Assembly (NCBI RefSeq): GCF_012070565.1 | Contig: NZ_JAAQRO010000028.1 | Coordinates: 1-53,315, forward strand | DNA length: 53,315 nt | Direction: 5' to 3' | Source: Anaerosporobacter faecicola | GTDB taxonomy: Bacteria > Bacillota > Clostridia > Lachnospirales > Lachnospiraceae | Shown here: one piece after another, positions 36,399 through 45,077 of the stretch | How positions within the stretch are numbered: position 1 is the stretch's first letter | Layout of the letters: each line of letters opens with the position of its first letter | The notes under the pieces: model-generated | Told to the model about the DNA's origin: nothing | Database searches by the model: none | What the model saw: only the letters and a program-made list of their open reading frames with translations | Position numbers and translations under genes: made by a program

Positions 36399-37193
36399 AT
36401 GAATAAATATGTTGAACGATTATTTAATGGAATAGTGAAAGAAAACCCAACCTTCGTGCTGATGTTGGGGATGTGTCCTACCTTGGCAGTTACCACATCT
36501 GCTGTCAATGGAATGGGAATGGGATTAACAACAACGGTTGTATTGATCATGTCCAATATGTTGATCTCCATGTTACGTAAAATGATACCAGACAGTGTTC
36601 GAATGCCTGCATTTATTGTTGTAGTCGCATCATTTGTAACAATTGTGCAGTTTGCATTACAAGCATATATTCCAAGTTTGTATGATACCTTGGGAATCTA
36701 TATACCACTAATCGTTGTAAACTGTATTATTCTAGGAAGAGCAGAAGCTTTTGCATCAAAGAATCCAGTAGGAGTTTCAATCTTTGATGGAATGGGAATG
36801 GGCCTAGGTTTTACAGTAGGTCTTACACTGATTGGTACATTTCGTGAACTTATTGGAAATGGTTCTATCTTTAATGTGGGAATCATGCCTGATTCCTATG
36901 AACCAGCTACAATCTTTATCTTAGCACCAGGAGCATTCTTTGTATTGGCTATGTTGACTGCTCTACAGAACAAACTCAAAGCACCTTCCGCAACCAATGG
37001 AGAAGGCACTAATGAACCAATTGCGTGTGGGGGAAACTGCAGTAATTGTCATGGTGTTGATTGCGTTGCGAATCACGAAGCTTTAGCGAAAGAGAAAGAA
37101 GAAAAAAATGCGCAGAAAATTGCAAAAGCAAAAGAAGCCGCATTGAAAGCAAAACAAGCAAAGGAAGTAAAGGAAGGGGAGCAGAGTAAATGA
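36399..37193 (+). CDS. rnfE: Rnf complex subunit E with Cys-containing C-terminal tail
   Basis: This 264-residue membrane subunit has the six-helix RnfE/NqrD core up to about residue 198 (NPTFVLMLGMCPTLAVTTSA, NCIILGRAEAFASKNP, GFTVGLTLIGTFRELIGNG). It then has an added tail of about 65 residues: a Cys motif GGNCSNCHGVDC followed by a Lys/Ala-rich helix. The core helps carry a 2Fe-2S cluster with RnfA. The start at 36399 follows GGGGGTAGGGG. The tail is beyond the usual family end. Its stop overlaps the rnfA start. Confidence 0.95.
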   Translation: MNKYVERLFNGIVKENPTFVLMLGMCPTLAVTTSAVNGMGMGLTTTVVLIMSNMLISMLRKMIPDSVRMPAFIVVVASFVTIVQFALQAYIPSLYDTLGIYIPLIVVNCIILGRAEAFASKNPVGVSIFDGMGMGLGFTVGLTLIGTFRELIGNGSIFNVGIMPDSYEPATIFILAPGAFFVLAMLTALQNKLKAPSATNGEGTNEPIACGGNCSNCHGVDCVANHEALAKEKEEKNAQKIAKAKEAALKAKQAKEVKEGEQSK

Positions 37194-37765
37194 AAGAACT
37201 AATCATTATATTAATTGGAGCAGCATTAGTTAATAATGTTGTCTTAAGTCAGTTCTTAGGATTGTGTCCATTCCTAGGTGTATCAAAAAAAGTTGGGACA
37301 GCAGTAGGAATGGGTGGAGCAGTAATCTTTGTTATTACCATTGCATCTGCTTGCACAAGTTTAATCTATGATTTTGTTCTAGTACCAGCTAATTTAACCT
37401 ATATGCAGACCATTGTATTTATCATGGTGATTGCAGCATTGGTTCAATTTGTTGAAATGGTACTTAAGAAGATTAGCCCAAGTTTATATAATTCATTAGG
37501 TGTATATTTACCATTGATCACTACAAACTGTGCAGTACTTGGTGTTGCCTTGATCAATGTACAAAAAGAATATAACTTAGTTACAAGTGTAGTAAATGGT
37601 TTTGGTACTGCTCTTGGTTTTACAATATCCATCGTCATCATGGCTGGAATCCGAGAGAGAATTGAACATAATGATATCTCAAAATCCTTCAAAGGCTCGC
37701 CAATTGTATTAATCACAGCTGGATTAATGGCAATTGCCTTCTTTGGATTTTCTGGATTGCTATAG
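37190..37765 (+). CDS. rnfA: Rnf complex subunit A
   Basis: This 191-residue six-helix membrane subunit is paralogous to RnfE. Landmarks are NNVVLSQFLGLCPFLGVSKK, with the cluster-binding Cys, and LPLITTNCAVLGVAL, with the second one. It overlaps rnfE by 4 bases and precedes rnfB by 12. Confidence 0.97.
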   Translation: MKELIIILIGAALVNNVVLSQFLGLCPFLGVSKKVGTAVGMGGAVIFVITIASACTSLIYDFVLVPANLTYMQTIVFIMVIAALVQFVEMVLKKISPSLYNSLGVYLPLITTNCAVLGVALINVQKEYNLVTSVVNGFGTALGFTISIVIMAGIRERIEHNDISKSFKGSPIVLITAGLMAIAFFGFSGLL

Positions 37766-37777
37766 GAGGATGAAGCG

Positions 37778-38569
37778 ATGAGTATAGAGGGAATTATTAT
37801 CGCCGCAGCGATCGTCGGTGTTACAGGATTGATCATTGGATTGTTATTAGGCCTAGCAGGCGAGAAATTCAAGATTGAGGTGGACGAGAGAGAACAACAA
37901 GTGCGAGACTTTTTGCCAGGGAACAATTGTGGTGGCTGTGGATTTGCAGGTTGTGATGCATTGGCAAAAGCAATTGCGCAGGGCCAAGCACCAACGAATG
38001 CCTGTCCAGTGGCTGGACCCGAGAAAGCAAAATTAATTAGTGCAGTTATGGGTGTGGAAGCGCAAGAAGAAGCAAAGCAGGTGGCATTTGTAAAATGTGC
38101 GGGTACTTGTGATAAAGTAGCTACAAAGTATAACTATTATGGAATAGCAGATTGTAAGAAAATCTCCATGGTACCTGGACGTGGAGGGAAAGCCTGCTCG
38201 TATGGTTGCATGGGTGGAGGAAGCTGTGTAACGGTATGTGGTTTTGATGCCATCCATATTATTAATGGTGTTGCTGTTGTAGATCAGGAAAAATGCGTTG
38301 CTTGTGGGAAATGTGTGCAAGAATGTCCAAATCACTTGATTGAAATTGTACCATATGCATCTCAACATCGCGTACAATGCAGTTCCAAAGATAAAGGAAA
38401 AGAAGTCAAAGTTGCCTGTGAAGCAGGATGTATTGGGTGTGGTATATGCCAGAAAAATTGTGAATATAGTGCGATTGAACTGGTTGATAATCTTGCCCAT
38501 ATTGATTATAATAAATGTACAAACTGCGGAAAATGTGCAGAAAAATGTCCTGTAAAGGTGATCATATAA
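37778..38569 (+). CDS. rnfB: Rnf complex subunit B (ferredoxin-type Fe-S protein)
   Basis: This 263-residue subunit accepts electrons from reduced ferredoxin. It has an N-terminal membrane helix (about 5-27), an NNCGGCGFAGCDALA Fe-S domain, then several ferredoxin-like cluster motifs including CVACGKCVQECP, CIGCGICQKNC and CTNCGKCAEKCP. The two last form the conserved bacterial ferredoxin pair. A 7-bp hairpin with a short T tract follows directly. Confidence 0.96.
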   Translation: MSIEGIIIAAAIVGVTGLIIGLLLGLAGEKFKIEVDEREQQVRDFLPGNNCGGCGFAGCDALAKAIAQGQAPTNACPVAGPEKAKLISAVMGVEAQEEAKQVAFVKCAGTCDKVATKYNYYGIADCKKISMVPGRGGKACSYGCMGGGSCVTVCGFDAIHIINGVAVVDQEKCVACGKCVQECPNHLIEIVPYASQHRVQCSSKDKGKEVKVACEAGCIGCGICQKNCEYSAIELVDNLAHIDYNKCTNCGKCAEKCPVKVII

Positions 38570-38573
38570 TGGT

Positions 38574-38596
38574 ATAGAATGTAGATTCTATGTTTT
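38574..38596 (+). terminator. Hairpin directly after rnfB
   Basis: ATAGAAT, loop GTAG, ATTCTAT, then GTTTTG; a modest terminator for the rnf operon. Confidence 0.5.
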
Positions 38597-38682
38597 GCTA
38601 TCAATTATGTGCTCGTACAATAAGAAAACATTAGAACTTCGTCCTATTTAGGCTATGTTCTTGTATTTTGAGGGTCATACTG

Positions 38683-38714
38683 TCATGAGTTTCATACAAG
38701 CATGAGACTCATGA
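38683..38714. repeat. 13-bp inverted repeat before the HD-GYP gene
   Basis: Arms 38683-38695 and 38702-38714 pair with one wobble around a 6-base loop. An outer pair (CATACT near 38676 and AGTATG near 38731) may extend it. No T run follows. Confidence 0.5.
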
Positions 38715-38855
38715 ACATTTGACTTTGATAGTATGTAATGTTTTGCTTACGAATAGATAGAATAGCTCCATATGATAAGTTGGTATTGTTAAGAAAGAAC
38801 TGTTGTAGTAAAGGTAAGATTATATATACACAATAGTTCTATATAGGAGAATGGC

Positions 38856-39947
38856 ATGAGATTAATATCAACCACACAAATTCAATCAGATATGGTATTG
38901 GCCAGACCAATTTACAGTGAAGGTTGTTTGATTTTGGCAAATGGAACAAATAATCTAGAGAGATATATTAGAAATCTTAATCGTTTAGGGATTTTTGAGA
39001 TTTATGTAGAAGACGACATCAGTGAAGGAATTACCATTCCAGATGTAATCACATCAAAAACTAGAAATATATGTAAAGAGACCCTTCGTACTGCGTTTAA
39101 AGATTTTACACAGAAGGGAATCTTACAAGTAGATACGATGCAAGATGTCATAGACCATGTGATAAATGAAATTTTAGAGAACCAAGATGTATTAATTAGC
39201 TTAAATGATATTGGCGCTGCCGATGAGTATACATATACGCATTCGGTGAGTACAACCGTATATGCCTTAATGCTAGGACAACGAGTTGGATATAAAGAAG
39301 ATATGCTCAAACGGTTGGCTATGGGAACGATTTTACATGATATCGGAAAAATCTATATAGACCGAGATATCATGTTCAAAGAAGGAAAATTAACAGATAA
39401 AGAATATGAATATGTTAAGAAACACACAATATTAGGATATAATGCTCTAAAGGGCTGTAAGTCGCTATCAGAGCTTTCAAGAATCATTTCTCTTACCCAC
39501 CATGAACATGTGGATGGAACGGGGTATCCGCGGGGGTTACAAGGAGATGAGTTACATACTTTTTCGAAAATAGTTGCAGTAGCGGATGTTTACGATGCAT
39601 TAACTTCTACGCGATGCTATCGGGCAAAATGGTCCAATCGCCAAGCGATGGACATGCTAATGCAATCGTGTGGAACTAAATTTGAAACAGAACTGGTATG
39701 TCAGTTTCTACATCTAATTGCTGTTTTTCCGAATGGAACACAGGTGAGACTTTCAGATGGGAGAATAGGTATTGTAAAGGAACAAAATCCGGGAATGCCA
39801 TTACGCCCGATGGTACGGATTTTACAAGAAGCAGATGGAACCAGTAAAGATATATATGATGTTAATTTGATGACAGAATTAAATATTGTAATAGCTGGGG
39901 ATGAATTTGACTATATTACTGAAGATAAATCCAAACAAGTTGGCTAG
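38856..39947 (+). CDS. HD-GYP domain protein, probable c-di-GMP phosphodiesterase
   Basis: This 363-residue protein has an N-terminal segment of about 100 residues with no receiver or membrane domain. It is followed by an HD-GYP domain: ILHDIGK near residue 162, the metal-binding histidines in THHEHVDGTGYPRGL near 215-225, and VADVYDALTSTRCYR. Such proteins degrade cyclic di-GMP. A C-terminal extension of about 80 residues is rich in beta strands. ATAGGAG lies 6 bases before the chosen ATG. A lone FliD-like gene lies downstream, but no motility operon. Confidence 0.9.
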   Translation: MRLISTTQIQSDMVLARPIYSEGCLILANGTNNLERYIRNLNRLGIFEIYVEDDISEGITIPDVITSKTRNICKETLRTAFKDFTQKGILQVDTMQDVIDHVINEILENQDVLISLNDIGAADEYTYTHSVSTTVYALMLGQRVGYKEDMLKRLAMGTILHDIGKIYIDRDIMFKEGKLTDKEYEYVKKHTILGYNALKGCKSLSELSRIISLTHHEHVDGTGYPRGLQGDELHTFSKIVAVADVYDALTSTRCYRAKWSNRQAMDMLMQSCGTKFETELVCQFLHLIAVFPNGTQVRLSDGRIGIVKEQNPGMPLRPMVRILQEADGTSKDIYDVNLMTELNIVIAGDEFDYITEDKSKQVG

Positions 39948-39974
39948 AGGGAGAAGGGGGATTGTTTCGTACAG

Positions 39975-40015
39975 TTTCCTTTTTCTTTTTAATATATGTA
40001 AGAAGAAAAAGGAAA
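39975..40015. repeat. AT-rich inverted repeat between the HD-GYP and AraC genes
   Basis: A 13-bp perfect stem (39975-39987 with 40003-40015) fills most of the 108-base gap and lacks a T run on the + side. Confidence 0.5.
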
Positions 40016-40055
40016 ATCAATTAAACAGGCTATGGTTTAGACAGGTGGTGGAAAT

Positions 40056-41645
40056 ATGTTTAAGATACTTATTGCAGAACGAAATTCAGAGTATATACAA
40101 ATGATTAAAAATATGATCGATCATTCCTATCCAAATTGTGAAGTGGCGCATATCGTTGGAACGTCAAGAGAAGTAATTGAACTATTAGCAAAAGATTTTT
40201 CTGGAATTGACATTGCATTTATTAATATAGAAATTACAGGTGTAAATGGTCTTCAGGCGATTCGAAAAGTAAGAAAGAAAAACTTAGAAACTCGAATTAT
40301 TATACTATCAGAATATAGTTATCTTGCGTTTGCAAGGGAAGCAATACGTTTAAAGGCAGACGAGTTCATAACGCTTCCAACCAATGAAAATGAATTAAGG
40401 TATGCTACAGAACTATGTTTGGATGAGATTGAAAAGAATAATGTATATAAGCAGAATATATGTAGCGTAACGAATAAATATAGAGAAGCGAAAATCTATA
40501 TTGAATATAGCTTAATCTACACGATTGTTTTCAATAGACTTACAACAAAGGATATAAAAAAGTATATCGAATTATTGGATATTGGTACACATGGGTGTAT
40601 GATCAATGTGGAATTCTATTCAGATAATGTAAAAATGATCAATAAACAATCGGTATCAATACAGGTATATGATGTGTTTCATGAATATGAGAATGCAATG
40701 ATTCGATTTGCAGTAGGCCCACGTGTGGGAAAAAGAGTCGTATGTTATGTTTCTTTTGATAAAACAATTGATGGAATAAAACTTAATTTGGTTGATATAT
40801 TACATCATATAAAGAAAGTATTGGATAAGAAACTGGGTGTATGCGTTCAGATTGGATTAGGAAGAGAAGAAGATATAGGTAATATCTATGCCTCTTATCA
40901 AGATTCTATCCGTAGTCTTCGAATAGAAGGTGAGTCAGGAAAGCAGTATATTGAGAAAAAGAAAGAATATTACGATAGCAATCTTTATAAAGATTTAGAG
41001 AAGAAATTTTTGATTTCACTTCGAATGAAAGATGGAGAAGGATCGAATTACTTGAATAATCTATTGGATTGCCTGGATTTGTTCAGTGATGATGCGAAAA
41101 AAAGTAAGATAATTGAACTTTTGGCATTAACCAGACATGTGATTTCTGGGGTGGATTGGGAAAGATATACACAGGTAAGTTTTTTAGAATACCTTAACCA
41201 AATTGAAGAGATACCCGCAAATGAGATAAAAGCTTGGGCACATCAGAAGTTTGAGTTTATTCAGCACAGTCAAATTGATCAGACCCGGTTGTATTCTAAA
41301 GCTGTAAGTGACGCATTGAATATTGTAGAAGCGGAATTTAAAGAGAATATTACATTAGAAGAAGTTGCAAAACGTGTAGGGGTTAGTTCCCAATACTTAA
41401 GTAAGATATTCAAAGAAGAAACCAAAGATACCTTTATTGAATATCTTACACGTAGAAGAATTAACCAGGCAAAAGAAATAATTCAAACTTCTGACTATCC
41501 TTTAAAACAGATTGGTCTAATGGTAGGATACAAGGATCCGAATTATTTTAGTAGAACATTTCGAAGTGTAGAGAATATGTCGCCAAAAGATTTTCGTGAT
41601 ATGATTAAGAAGCGTCGAAATGAAGAACAGGAAGAAGAAAAGTAA
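40056..41645 (+). CDS. AraC-type regulator with degenerate receiver domain (YesN-like)
   Basis: This 529-residue protein has a receiver fold at 1-120, a central region of unknown function (about 130-410) and a C-terminal AraC helix-turn-helix pair (about 430-522: LEEVAKRVGVSSQYLSKIFKEE and LKQIGLMVGYKDPNYFSRTFR). The receiver lacks its chemistry: the acidic pair is E8-R9, the phospho-acceptor position is N57 (AFINIEITG), and the usual lysine is L107 (FITLPTN). It therefore cannot work as a normal phosphorylated regulator. No histidine kinase is adjacent. The target is unknown. Confidence 0.88.
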   Translation: MFKILIAERNSEYIQMIKNMIDHSYPNCEVAHIVGTSREVIELLAKDFSGIDIAFINIEITGVNGLQAIRKVRKKNLETRIIILSEYSYLAFAREAIRLKADEFITLPTNENELRYATELCLDEIEKNNVYKQNICSVTNKYREAKIYIEYSLIYTIVFNRLTTKDIKKYIELLDIGTHGCMINVEFYSDNVKMINKQSVSIQVYDVFHEYENAMIRFAVGPRVGKRVVCYVSFDKTIDGIKLNLVDILHHIKKVLDKKLGVCVQIGLGREEDIGNIYASYQDSIRSLRIEGESGKQYIEKKKEYYDSNLYKDLEKKFLISLRMKDGEGSNYLNNLLDCLDLFSDDAKKSKIIELLALTRHVISGVDWERYTQVSFLEYLNQIEEIPANEIKAWAHQKFEFIQHSQIDQTRLYSKAVSDALNIVEAEFKENITLEEVAKRVGVSSQYLSKIFKEETKDTFIEYLTRRRINQAKEIIQTSDYPLKQIGLMVGYKDPNYFSRTFRSVENMSPKDFRDMIKKRRNEEQEEEK

Positions 41646-41773
41646 TGCAAACAAGTAATATAACGAAAAAATAAAAGAAAGAAAAAGCCAGATTGGATAT
41701 TTAAAAGAAATAAAAAAGAAAAAAACACAAAAAGTAAATAAATAGTACACAAGAATATAAGAATGTAGACATG

Positions 41774-41811
41774 AAAAAACCATCTTCTAAGAGTTATGGA
41801 AGATGGTTTTT
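41774..41811. terminator. Bidirectional terminator
   Basis: A 13-bp stem (41775-41787 with 41799-41811) flanked by an A run and a T run lies between two convergent genes. Confidence 0.85.
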
Positions 41812-41834
41812 ATGTTTATATACCTATTATAAAG

Positions 41835-43112
41835 TTAACAATAGAAGTTGAATAACATACCACTATATACAGAAGTAAGATAAGGGTTTGGGAAGTGGTG
41901 TGAGTTATAATTCGGATAGGTACAGATCTTTTGATCAAGGTAATCCATTGGATTAACGGTAACTTGATTCGTTTCTCGTAAAAGATCAGTAGAGATCTTT
42001 TCTGGGTTGGTAAAAAGCTCTTTAATCGTACCATCGGTAGCTGCTTGTAAAGCCAAAAAGGAATCTAGAGATAATTCTCCAGAATCTTTTCTAGTAACAC
42101 CACAAGCCTCTAATTCGTTCTGATATTGATAAACGATAGAATCAAGCTCATAGACCAATTTGTTGGCGCGTCGTTCCTCGTTAGAGTGCGCATTGCCTAA
42201 GGATAGAAGATAATTGTATCCATCTGTTATAGTATTCAGTTCATCTACGATCCGATCAGAGTTTGGAGCATAAGATATATGAACAGGTTCATTGGTAAGG
42301 TTATGTAAGGACACTGTAAGGGATTTATTAAAAGTAAATTGATTGGATAAAGATTCTTTTGATTTTCCATCAATTTTAAATTTAGCACTTTCTGCTGGCT
42401 GATATACCTGATTAAGATTAAAGTAATCTACAATGCCTTCGCCGCCAATATATACGTCATCTTGTAAAGTAAACTGCGGGGTACCTGTATCTCCTGTGGT
42501 ATCTGATTCTAAGATCAAACGGAGTTCATTTGAATTTTTGTCTGTATATTCTGAAGCGTGTATGCCAATTTCCGATTTGTTAATCTGGTTGCATAATTGC
42601 GCCATGATATCTTTGTGTGTGGATCCAGAGGCAACCTGAAATGAAAAATTATAAGAGTTACCTTCCACGTCAATGGAATATTGGTAAGTACCGGATTGCA
42701 ATTGCAATGTATTCGGACGAAAGGAATCGGATACATTCTGTTGTGGTTTAGCAAGATTAGTAACTTCAATATTAAACTCTGTTGGAAGTGTAGGTGCGTG
42801 ATCTTTGACAATGGTAGCGGATACATAATTCTCATTAGAGGAAACAGCCTTCTTATCATGAAAGACAGAGTTAGTATCGTCCTTTGAAAAATTATTAAGA
42901 ATCGTATGCAATGACATCGCAGCATCTTTTAAGTTAAGTGCATAGGTTTGCCGCTCGAGAGAGATATCTAATAAATAGAGGGGAGACTGCTTGCTGATTT
43001 TCACTATATTATTGTAAATTTTGCGTAATTCACTTGTCTTGTGCGAAGTGTAACGAATAGGTCTTCCGGATTCATAATTTGCAACAAGATAATTATATGT
43101 AGATGTTACCAT
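41835..43112 (-). CDS. FliD-like (flagellar cap-related) protein
   Basis: This 425-residue protein shows FliD features: an N-terminal FNIEVTNLAKPQQNVS segment, a Gly/Thr-spaced beta region with THKDIMAQLCNQINKS, then AKFKIDGKSKES and FNKSLTVSLHNLTNEPVHI like the central FliD domain, and DRIVDELNTITDGYNYLLSL near the end. It lacks the long C-terminal coiled coil of true caps and ends in YSGMLFNFYC. The ATG at 43112 follows AAAGGAGGTG; an in-frame TTG further out would put that site inside the gene. No flagellar genes are near. Function is uncertain. Confidence 0.72.
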   Translation of the reverse strand: MVTSTYNYLVANYESGRPIRYTSHKTSELRKIYNNIVKISKQSPLYLLDISLERQTYALNLKDAAMSLHTILNNFSKDDTNSVFHDKKAVSSNENYVSATIVKDHAPTLPTEFNIEVTNLAKPQQNVSDSFRPNTLQLQSGTYQYSIDVEGNSYNFSFQVASGSTHKDIMAQLCNQINKSEIGIHASEYTDKNSNELRLILESDTTGDTGTPQFTLQDDVYIGGEGIVDYFNLNQVYQPAESAKFKIDGKSKESLSNQFTFNKSLTVSLHNLTNEPVHISYAPNSDRIVDELNTITDGYNYLLSLGNAHSNEERRANKLVYELDSIVYQYQNELEACGVTRKDSGELSLDSFLALQAATDGTIKELFTNPEKISTDLLRETNQVTVNPMDYLDQKICTYPNYNSHHFPNPYLTSVYSGMLFNFYC

Positions 43113-43173
43113 AAAACAGTCACCTCCTTTGTTCAACAGACTTTTTAATCTCTATCTTATAATATTTGATTTC

Positions 43174-43202
43174 ATTATAATATGTAGATTTTAAAATGTC
43201 GA
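43174..43202 (-). promoter_or_regulatory. Promoter of the FliD-like gene
   Basis: On the minus strand, TCGACA, a 17-base spacer and TATAAT (plus-strand positions 43202 down to 43174), about 60 bases before the start codon. Confidence 0.55.
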
Positions 43203-43274
43203 TAGCATATGGGAAAAAAAACAAGGGTATAGGGGAAATTTGTATAAGAAATTCTACCCAGTTATAAAAAGTTG

Positions 43275-43303
43275 TTGACGGAATGGCTTGTTTATGCTAT
43301 ATT
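43275..43303 (+). promoter_or_regulatory. Promoter of rpmG-secE-nusG
   Basis: TTGACG (43275-43280), a 17-base spacer and TATATT (43298-43303), giving a leader of about 110 bases. The 308-base divergent gap (43113-43420) holds only this and the opposing promoter. Confidence 0.65.
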
Positions 43304-43420
43304 GGACTAGCGATGGAAGAGGTCTTTTTTTTATGCCTAAAAACTGATATTCGTAAGATCTGTATCAGATTAAACTACGAATAAATCACAATCAAACGAA
43401 ATTTAGCGGAGGTGGAAGTC

Positions 43421-43570
43421 GTGCGCGTAAAAATCACATTGGCATGTACAGAATGTAAACAACGTAACTATAACATGACAAAGGATAAGAAAACACATCC
43501 TGACAGAATGGAAACTAAGAAGTACTGTAGATTCTGTAAATCACACACATTACACAAAGAAACTAAGTAA
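43421..43570 (+). CDS. rpmG: Ribosomal protein L33
   Basis: This 49-residue protein of the large subunit starts at GTG 43421 with GGAGGTGG upstream. Its sequence has the L33 pattern [17 protein letters not shown], with zinc-type Cys pairs CTEC and CRFC, and ends SHTLHKETK. The gene is short and sits just before secE, the standard Firmicute order rpmG-secE-nusG. Confidence 0.95.
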   Translation: MRVKITLACTECKQRNYNMTKDKKTHPDRMETKKYCRFCKSHTLHKETK

Positions 43571-43636
43571 TTATGTCTAATTATCCGTTACAAGCAAAGT
43601 AATAATACTTTGTTTTGCAGAAAGGAAAGTGAAAGC

Positions 43637-43852
43637 ATGGGAGATACTGCAACTAATACAGAAAATGCTCCAAAGAAAAGTTTCTTTAAAGGCGTAAAAT
43701 CTGAATTCAAAAAGATTATATGGCCAGACAAACAAACACTTGCAAAACAATCTGCAGCAGTAGTAGCTATTTCAGTAGCTCTTGGAGTAGTTATCGCTAT
43801 ATTAGATTTAGGCATTCAATATGGCATAGAACAGATTCTTAAAATAGGATAA
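43637..43852 (+). CDS. secE: Preprotein translocase subunit SecE
   Basis: This 71-residue protein has a short amphipathic N-terminal part (FFKGVKSEFKKIIWPDKQTLAKQ) and a single membrane helix (about 40-65), as in short Gram-positive SecE. ATG 43637 has AAAGGAAAG upstream. It lies immediately before nusG. Confidence 0.95.
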   Translation: MGDTATNTENAPKKSFFKGVKSEFKKIIWPDKQTLAKQSAAVVAISVALGVVIAILDLGIQYGIEQILKIG

Positions 43853-43863
43853 AGGGTGAGTGT

Positions 43864-44382
43864 ATGTCAGAAACGAATTGGTATGTTGTTCATACGTATT
43901 CAGGATACGAGAACAAAGTTAAAGCCAACATTGAAAAAACAATCGAAAACAGAAAGCTCCAAGACCAAATACTTGAGGTTTCCGTTCCTATGCAAGACGT
44001 AATTGAAGTTAAGAATGGTGTGAAGAAACAGGTTCAGAAGAAGATGTTCCCTGGTTATGTTCTTCTTAATATGGAGATGAATGATGACACGTGGTATGTT
44101 GTACGTAATACCAGAGGGGTAACAGGATTCGTAGGACCAGGATCAAAACCAGTTCCTTTAACAGAAGCAGAGATGCAGAGTATGGGAATTAAGAATTCTG
44201 ACGAAGTCATGATCGACCTTGAACTTGGTGATACTGTTGAAGTAACATCAGGCGTATGGGAAGGAACTACAGGTATTGTTAAGACGATCAATAGTCATAA
44301 ACAAATTATCACGATTAATGTTGATATGTTTGGTAGAGAAACACCTGTTGAGATTAGTTTCACAGAAATTAAAAAATTGTAA
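43864..44382 (+). CDS. nusG: Transcription antitermination/elongation factor NusG
   Basis: This 172-residue factor has the NGN domain (WYVVHTYSGYENKVKANIE, MFPGYVLLNMEM, NTRGVTGFVGPG) and the C-terminal KOW domain (GDTVEVTSGVWEGTTGIV). It binds RNA polymerase and links it to the ribosome. It is followed by rplK after a leader. Confidence 0.97.
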   Translation: MSETNWYVVHTYSGYENKVKANIEKTIENRKLQDQILEVSVPMQDVIEVKNGVKKQVQKKMFPGYVLLNMEMNDDTWYVVRNTRGVTGFVGPGSKPVPLTEAEMQSMGIKNSDEVMIDLELGDTVEVTSGVWEGTTGIVKTINSHKQIITINVDMFGRETPVEISFTEIKKL

Positions 44383-44415
44383 AAAGAAACATCTAGAATA
44401 TTATATTACTAGATA

Positions 44416-44443
44416 GTGGGAGGGTTAATCCCGCGAACACCAC
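44416..44443 (+). promoter_or_regulatory. Putative ribosomal protein L1-binding leader before rplK
   Basis: GTGG (44416-44419) pairs with CCAC (44440-44443) around an inner GGG/CCC hairpin and an asymmetric internal loop. This is the layout of L1 operator RNAs that mimic the L1 site of 23S rRNA. It lies just before the rplK ribosome binding site. Confidence 0.6.
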
Positions 44444-44465
44444 ATTATTCAGGAGGTATGCTATA

Positions 44466-44891
44466 ATGGCAAAGAAAGTTCAAGGTTATATTAAATTACA
44501 AATCCCTGCTGGAAAGGCTACACCAGCTCCACCAGTTGGTCCAGCACTTGGTCAGCACGGAGTAAACATTGTACAATTTACAAAAGAGTTCAATGCAAAA
44601 ACTGCAAACCAAGATGGAATGATTATTCCAGTAGTTATCACTGTATATCAAGATAGAAGTTTTAGCTTTATTACTAAAACTCCTCCAGCAGCAGTATTAT
44701 TAAAGAAAGCCTGCAACATCAAATCTGGTTCAGGCGCTCCTAATAAAACAAAAGTAGCTACTATTACAAAAGCAGAGATCCAAAAAATTGCAGAACTTAA
44801 AATGCCTGACTTAACAGCAGCAACAATTGATGCAGCTATCAGCATGATCACAGGAACTGCAAAGAGTATGGGTATCACTGTAGTTGACTAA
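44466..44891 (+). CDS. rplK: Ribosomal protein L11
   Basis: This 141-residue protein forms the GTPase-associated stalk base with 23S rRNA. It begins [28 protein letters not shown] in family style and ends [19 protein letters not shown] precedes the ATG. It is followed by rplA after 186 bases with its own leader motif. Confidence 0.98.
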   Translation: MAKKVQGYIKLQIPAGKATPAPPVGPALGQHGVNIVQFTKEFNAKTANQDGMIIPVVITVYQDRSFSFITKTPPAAVLLKKACNIKSGSGAPNKTKVATITKAEIQKIAELKMPDLTAATIDAAISMITGTAKSMGITVVD

Positions 44892-45033
44892 TTATTGAAC
44901 AAATTGATATGACAGAATGTCATGATTATTCATATAACTGTCGTACAGGTTTGTATGTCAACAACTACTTTTAAGAAACCATTAACCGATGTTTTTAAGC
45001 AATAAAAAGATTTCATACGGCAAAGTTTTAAAC

Positions 45034-45062
45034 GTGGGAGGGTTAACTCCCGATACTACCAC
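45034..45062 (+). promoter_or_regulatory. Second L1-binding-like leader, before rplA
   Basis: GTGGGAGGGTTAA followed by CTCCC and a closing CCAC repeats the motif found before rplK, again directly upstream of AGGAGG. Confidence 0.55.
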
Positions 45063-45077
45063 TAGGAGGTTAATAGA

